DNA from: Phallusia mammillata
Lineage: Eukaryota; Chordata; Ascidiacea; Phlebobranchia; Ascidiidae
Length of the DNA stretch: 64,000 bases
Direction: 5' to 3'
NCBI GenBank assembly: GCA_003260075.1
Contig: QLIY01000017.1
Coordinates: 186,001-250,000, forward strand
In this document: positions 59,083 to 64,000 of the stretch, piece after piece
Layout of the letters: the number at the start of each line of letters is the position of its first letter
How positions within the stretch are numbered: position 1 is the first letter of the stretch
Notes under the pieces: model-generated
What the model was told of the DNA's origin: nothing
Databases searched by the model: none
Seen by the model: only the letters and a program-made list of their open reading frames with translations
Made by a program: the position numbers and the translations under genes

Positions 59083-60489
59083 CTAATCATCTATTATCAC
59101 AAGACCCCCCAGACTGGGAACGCTCAACATATTTCTCGACCTGGTCACATCTTGGAGTTGTTCATTTTTGTCATCAAAGTCGATTGCTAGTTGGAACGTG
59201 TTGAGGGCTTGTAACAAAACTGTAGCCGCTTCACCGTGTCGTCCCAAGTTGGTGTAAGTGATGCCAAGGTTATGAGAAAAGTTGCCGAACCACTTTCTCA
59301 GGTGGACCTCATCTTTGTAAGTCTCTTTCATAAAGTCCAGTGCCCTTTCAAGCACTTTTGCTCTCTCAATGTCGTCATCTGCGTAGAGCAGCAGAATCTC
59401 CAAGCTGTGAAAGGCGGATATCTTCAATCTGATAAGATTATTGCGTATGTCAACTCTGGAGGCGATTTGTTGTATGTTCTCAAACAAAGGACGAACGGCC
59501 TTAACACAGAATCGCCTAAGAAAAGGCTTGGCTGGTGGTGTGTGCTTTGAAATACTTCCAGCAGCTTCTCTAACAACTTGCATACACTTCAGCTTTTCAA
59601 TACCATCACCAAAGGTGTTGTTGTCTAAGTCAGCCATTTTGGCAGCAATCAGACCCAGCATCATGGTGATAAAATCGTCAGCTGTGTACTTTTCGGCAAG
59701 GGACAACACGCTAAGAAATGTTTCACTCAAGTTTTGAATCAAAATCAATATTTCATCAAAAATATCATTTGCTTGGCTCTCGTGGTTCGTTAACATCAGA
59801 CTGAGGCAATAACGCATTAAAAATCCTATTTCTCTTTGAGACGGATCGTAGTCTTTCACCCAGTCATGTCTGAACTCCTGATAAAGATCCCCGCGGTCAT
59901 GCAAATCCGCAATCTCTTCTGCATGACAAAATATGCTTACAATTATAAAAATACATGACTCATTTTATTTTTATATCTTTTGTGTGTAATTTTTTGGGGA
60001 AAATCTTACCCTCGTATTTTAATATCCGATGTAGGTCGGTCTGCCACACCATCTGGCGTTGAGAAGTTTTTACTTCTGCGAAAAAAATCTGGTAATGTGA
60101 GAATTATTATTGTCATCGTGGTTTTAATTGTGAAAATAGCACTTTAATACCAAAAAACAAGATTGAACACTAGCGATACCCAGAATAGTGATCACTTTTA
60201 AATTTTCTTACATAGAGGACACATAACACTTATTGTATTAGAAATTTGGAAACGATATCCAACAACGTACCTTTAGCCTTTTCTGTGCCTGTGGACGTTC
60301 CAGGTTCTGCAAAGAATTCAGAAAGTTCACAGCAAAAAAATTATGCATTGACCTTTTTAATATTGCTTTGAATTAAACAACCTTCATGACTCTTTTAAAG
60401 TTTTCTGTCAAAGCCGTAAATTCGTTTTTTTTTACATAATGTCACCGTCAGGCCTGGTATTTTAGTTGTAAAAATATTTGTACGCTAGA

Positions 60490-60534
<45 letters not shown>

Positions 60535-61067
60535 AAGTGCCACAAAACATTACTAATAAAGCGCAGTATGGAATAAGTCGGGTAGTTGCTATAAGTTGTA
60601 TATAATTAAAAAGCACTATGAAAATCAACGTCGTTTCTGTTCAACAAAACACATCGTGAAGTCATCGTTCTGTTCAACAAAACACATCATTTCACCTCCA
60701 TTGGTTTCTTCTTCTCTTTTTTCCGGGTTAACATTACAAAAGTATTCGTCTGTAAGTAAATAAATGCCACTGTACTTGGTGATATAAGTGTTAAAACAAG
60801 TCTACAGAAACATACCTCCTTCGTTCACATTTAAAACCACGTTTTGCCTGTAATAACACAGTTGTATTTTACTCAAAGTTTAGCGAAACTCTTTTTATTT
60901 CCAATTAATGAGTTGTTGGTTACTTATATTCAGGTAAGTATGTCCAAGAAATTAAACTGTCGTTTTTACAGGTATTTTGCTCTAAAACATTACAGATTCC
61001 TACTGAATGAACAAAAACATTTCACTTACGCGTTGACGTGGAAGTGGTTAACTACTGATCTGTTCAT
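59083..61067 (-). CDS. Gene E: minus-arm TPR-like protein (5 exons)
   Basis: Proposed 335-aa protein, exons 61030-61067, 60816-60847, 60271-60306, 60010-60075 and 59083-59918; sum 1008 nt, phases consistent. It starts MNRSVVNHFHVNA, then QNVVLNVNEG (compare SNVGFNTNAG in C and GNVYINAG in A). Only one small exon (PGTSTGTEKAK) stands where A has six and C has four. The motif exon gives VWQTDLHRILKYE. The helical domain includes DLYQEFRHDW, a TPR-like segment at 267-304 (WFGNFSHNLGITYTNLG) and the tail PSLGGLVIIDD. It is the most diverged minus-arm paralogue. AATAAA on the minus strand lies at 58961-58966. A C41 tract sits in the intron between exons 2 and 3. The function is unknown. Confidence 0.78.
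60492..60532 (+). repeat. Poly-C tract, 41 nt
   Basis: Uninterrupted run of 41 C on the plus strand, so the gene E transcript would carry G41 in intron 2. Flanks show no transposon ends. Confidence 0.95.
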
Positions 61068-61454
61068 TCCAGTGTTATTCCCGACCTTCGGCAGCAGTTA
61101 TATGCGTTTTTTGATGGATAAATTCACATTTAACAAACTTGCTGAAGTCAAAGGTTGGAAACACATGGATCAAATATAAACTGATACTGTCCAAAGACAA
61201 ACGTTGCAGTCAAACCAGCAAAAAAAAACAAAAAAACAGCTTGGTGTACAATGATCCTAATCTGTTTGAACAAATGAGATTGCAAAAGCTGTGTTTACCT
61301 ACGAGGTTTAATGCTTGTAAAAAGGTCGTCATGGTACTTGCATGGGTTAATCTTTGAAAGTTTACAATGTAAACTTTACATTGTTGCGACAGAGAAGATT
61401 TCGTTGTTCAAATATTGTCTGCCACATGAGTTGGATATCTTTTGATAAAGCGCA
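61068..61454. promoter_or_regulatory. Bidirectional promoter of genes E and F
   Basis: 387 bp between divergent starts. The 13-mer of the A/B and C/D promoters is not present. There is a TTATATGCG TATA-like stretch near E and A-rich tracts around 61215. It is less conserved, in line with E and F being the oldest pair. Confidence 0.5.
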
Positions 61455-62995
61455 ATGGATTTTCGAGGTACATTTACTACAATATTTACTAATTATAGCA
61501 TAACTTGTTGCAAACACAGTTGTTTTATTAATTGGGCAATACATTGTACTGTAGATTTGACAATTACTGGAATCAGACAACAAGCCCGAGAAGAAATAGA
61601 AACAATGGAAAATGAAGAATCAGAGACTGAAATCCTTGGTAAGTGGATTCCCATTATAACTTCGAAGGAAGCTCTTTTCCTGACCCAATAATGGTCATAT
61701 TTGATAACCACTGTAATATCCACGTCTGGCCTGTACGCCAACAAAAAACGTTATAAAACGAACAACAATAGACTTCTGCATATAAATGTTGGCACTTGAG
61801 TTTGCGTTTCCTGTAGTTGCTGCAAACATTAGTGTTGTCAAAGTTGGATGAGATTTGTTTCACATCTGCCCCCCTGCGTTTTTGTGAAATTTGCCAATGG
61901 TTAGGAGTAAGTTATATCTTTTATAAGTTGGTGTCACATTATATCCAAGTCGCCAACAACGTACTAGGTGTTGACAAAAACAAAATGTTTTTTTCTATTG
62001 TAGGTAGAGAACAAAATCTTAAACAAGCTTCAAAATTTGACCTTGAGCAAGTTTTTCTGTGGACAGGTAAGCCATTTCTGGAAAGTATATATTAGACTTT
62101 GCGGAATAAACATGAGCACTCAAACACAAACAACTATAAAAATAAACAATTTTTATAAGGAGTAAATAATGTGATGTGGTCATAAATTACAGATCCTTCT
62201 TTGGCGTATTTTGCAACTGGTCAATTCTGGGAAGCTTTTGGTGTTATGGATGGAAGATATAAAATGGATGCAGAGTTAAGAAACGCTCCTTATCTTCTTG
62301 ACAGCTGTGTCAGTCTAATGTCGACTAACCGGGATTACTCTCAAGTTAAGGAGCAACTCAAATTGTTGTTTTTTAAGTTAAACTCAACTAGCCCAGCAGT
62401 TTTGTGGCTGGCTCAAGAACTTGCAAAAAAGAACAGACTTTTTGCTTCCATAATTGTGTATGAGATTTGCTTTGACATGTTTTTTGACCGAAGTAAGCCG
62501 ACCCAGGCAAGCACGCTACTAGAAGATTGCATATCGGGCATAAAAAATCCTGTTTCAAAAATGGTAGAAAGTGAGAAAAATTTGGACTTATTTGTACGCC
62601 GTCGCATACTCCCGAACATGTATGCGATGAAACAATCTCTAGTAGAGTTGGACGGCATCAACCCACAATATAAGTGTGTCAAAACTGCTTGGGTTACACA
62701 TGGCATTGAAGTCTGCGAGTCCAACAATAACGAGCGACGTCAGCTTATTTCGGACACACTAAACTCTATGCGAGAGACACTTGGGGACCAAGTATATAAA
62801 CATCAAATTTTCGGTACACTGTGTCTTAACATCGGTGCAATACACAGGCGCCTTGGTTCGAGAGAAAATGCTGTAAAATATCTGCAAGAGGCTCTTAAAT
62901 GCTTTAATTTAGCCACAGATTTTGAAACGGATGACAAGAAAAACAAATACCTTAAAGCAGCGAATGAGGCTTTAAATACAGCGGAAGGATTTTAA
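61455..62995 (+). CDS. Gene F: plus-arm TPR-like protein (4 exons)
   Basis: Proposed 320-aa protein, exons 61455-61467, 61555-61638, 62004-62066 and 62193-62995. Exon 1 encodes MDFR and is 13 nt in phase 1, as in B and D. Exon 2 is acidic (METE-type: ENEESETEIL). Exon 3 ends QASKFDLEQVFLWT, so the equivalent of exon 2 of B and D is split in two here. The helical domain starts PSLAYFATGQFWEAFGVMDG, with a TPR-like segment at 260-297 (FGTLCLNIGAIHRRLG). It ends in NTAEGF and lacks the GIGFGR tail. Intron 1 is 87 nt, open and in frame, so its retention would add 29 residues instead of a stop. AATAAA is at 63078-63083. It is the most diverged plus-arm paralogue; its biochemical role is unknown. 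Confidence 0.8.
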
Positions 62996-63247
62996 TACTA
63001 AAAAAATGTCATTTGTTTCTGTGTATTATTAAATCTTTATGTACATCTTGTGATACTGTCAGAAGCAAAACCGATGCAATAAAGTGTTCTGTAAATATCT
63101 CGTCCATTAGGTCAGTTTTGTGTGACCGATGACTATTTAAATACATCGAAACAAACACTTGCTAATTGCCAGCAAAACTTCAGCGAATGTAATCACCTGG
63201 TAGAAAACTGTACCATTACTTGTAAAAAGACAGGCAACCACTTAAGC

Positions 63248-63461
63248 CGGTGGTTCTCAAACTTTTTTATTGTCGGGACCAAATGGCAGTTTTTTAGGTG
63301 TGGAGGGCCGCAAAAAAACGAAACTTTAAGAGAACACTAAAGATTATTATTTTGAAAGCTAAAACAGCAATGTTCGATGGTTTTCTGATGTCTGGTGGGA
63401 GCCGCAAAATAAGTAGTTGGGAGCCGCAAGCGGCTCTGAAAGCCGGGTTTGAGAATCACTG
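63248..63461 (+). mobile_element. hAT-type MITE downstream of gene F
   Basis: Ends CGGTGGTTCTCAAAC and GTTTGAGAATCACTG, with flanks ACTTAAGC and GCTTAAGC (7 of 8). The sub-termini carry GGAGCCGCAAG/GGGCCGCAA. It begins 165 bp past the gene F polyadenylation signal. The rest of the window to 64000 is AT-rich and empty of recognisable features. Confidence 0.85.
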
Positions 63462-64000
63462 GCTTAAGCTGTGAATAAAGTTTACAAAGAGACCTGTGCT
63501 ATGTTATGTTCTCAATGTTTACTTTTCTTACACGTGATGCCAATATGATTTACCTTTTTAAGCTAGGGTTGAAAAAGCAAGCTGTTTGAAGCTAATATTC
63601 AGGTTTCACGATAAATTAACTATTGTTATCAGTAAGTTTTATTATTTAATAAGGAGAGTTTTCAGATGATCAAATTTGAAACCTGAATTTTGATATTTTT
63701 TTATTTGTCGCTAAAGGTCGCTCTTCGCCTCTGGTCAGTTCTTATATACACACAGTCTGTCATCGTCAAGAATTTCACGTATTAGGCAAAAACAAATGAC
63801 TACTTAACACATCTTTCACTCGGATTACGCCATATAAACGGACAAAAGCGGCAAAACGCGACAGAAGCCAATAACCAAAAATAATTAGTTCAAAAAATGA
63901 ATGTGGTGTAAACATTTCTTTCTTGGATTAACTTTTTTATGTTTTGGAAATATGAAGAAGTTTCTGCTTAAATAATAAAATTATTTGTACAGACAGTTAA

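Noticed and set aside
60395..60417. Possible extra micro-exon of gene E (reverse frame NFKRVMK)
   Set aside because: It has acceptor- and donor-like sites but ends in phase 0, unlike every other exon of the family, so it would break the frame.
1..64000. CRISPR arrays, operons and prokaryotic signals
   Set aside because: The genes have GT-AG introns and animal-type repeats. The short direct repeats present are transposon ends or exon duplicates, not spaced CRISPR repeats.

Overview
The window is animal nuclear DNA. It is AT-rich, its genes are split by short GT-AG introns, and it is full of short hAT-type DNA transposons, tRNA-derived SINEs and LINE tails. An ascidian such as Ciona is my best guess for the host, but no single feature proves it. 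The run of Ns and near-identical tandem copies suggest a draft assembly.

Layout. 1-9181: no gene; old duplicated repeats and hAT/MITE elements. 9182-9898: an intact, intronless MMACHC (cblC, vitamin B12 processing) gene on the plus strand. 9899-28150: no gene; a large direct tandem segmental duplication (about 14.07-22.55 kb against 22.55-27.72 kb) littered with hAT elements, two LINE 3' ends and long poly-G tracts. 28150-63090: six paralogous multi-exon genes of one TPR-like helical-repeat family that I cannot assign to a named family. 63091-64000: no gene; one hAT element.

The six genes form three divergent pairs: A(-)/B(+) meeting at 38.7-38.9 kb, C(-)/D(+) at 52.4-52.7 kb and E(-)/F(+) at 61.1-61.5 kb. 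Each pair shares a 240-390 bp intergenic promoter. The minus-arm genes (A, C, E) resemble one another most and the plus-arm genes (B, D, F) likewise, while both arms share the same C-terminal domain and exon phases. An ancestral inverted duplication therefore made one head-to-head pair, which was then copied as a unit.

The minus-arm genes also carry an expandable N-terminal array of tiny exons. Nearly all have length 3n and phase 1-1, so they can be skipped or duplicated without breaking the frame. There are six in A, four in C and one in E. In A the array is visibly growing by tandem duplication of whole intron-exon units. A C2H2 zinc-finger gene (10 fingers) lies inside an intron of gene C, within a 3.4 kb segment bounded by hAT ends and a perfect 8-bp target-site duplication.

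Exon models were built by hand from splice sites, phase and paralogue comparison. No transcript data or database search was available.
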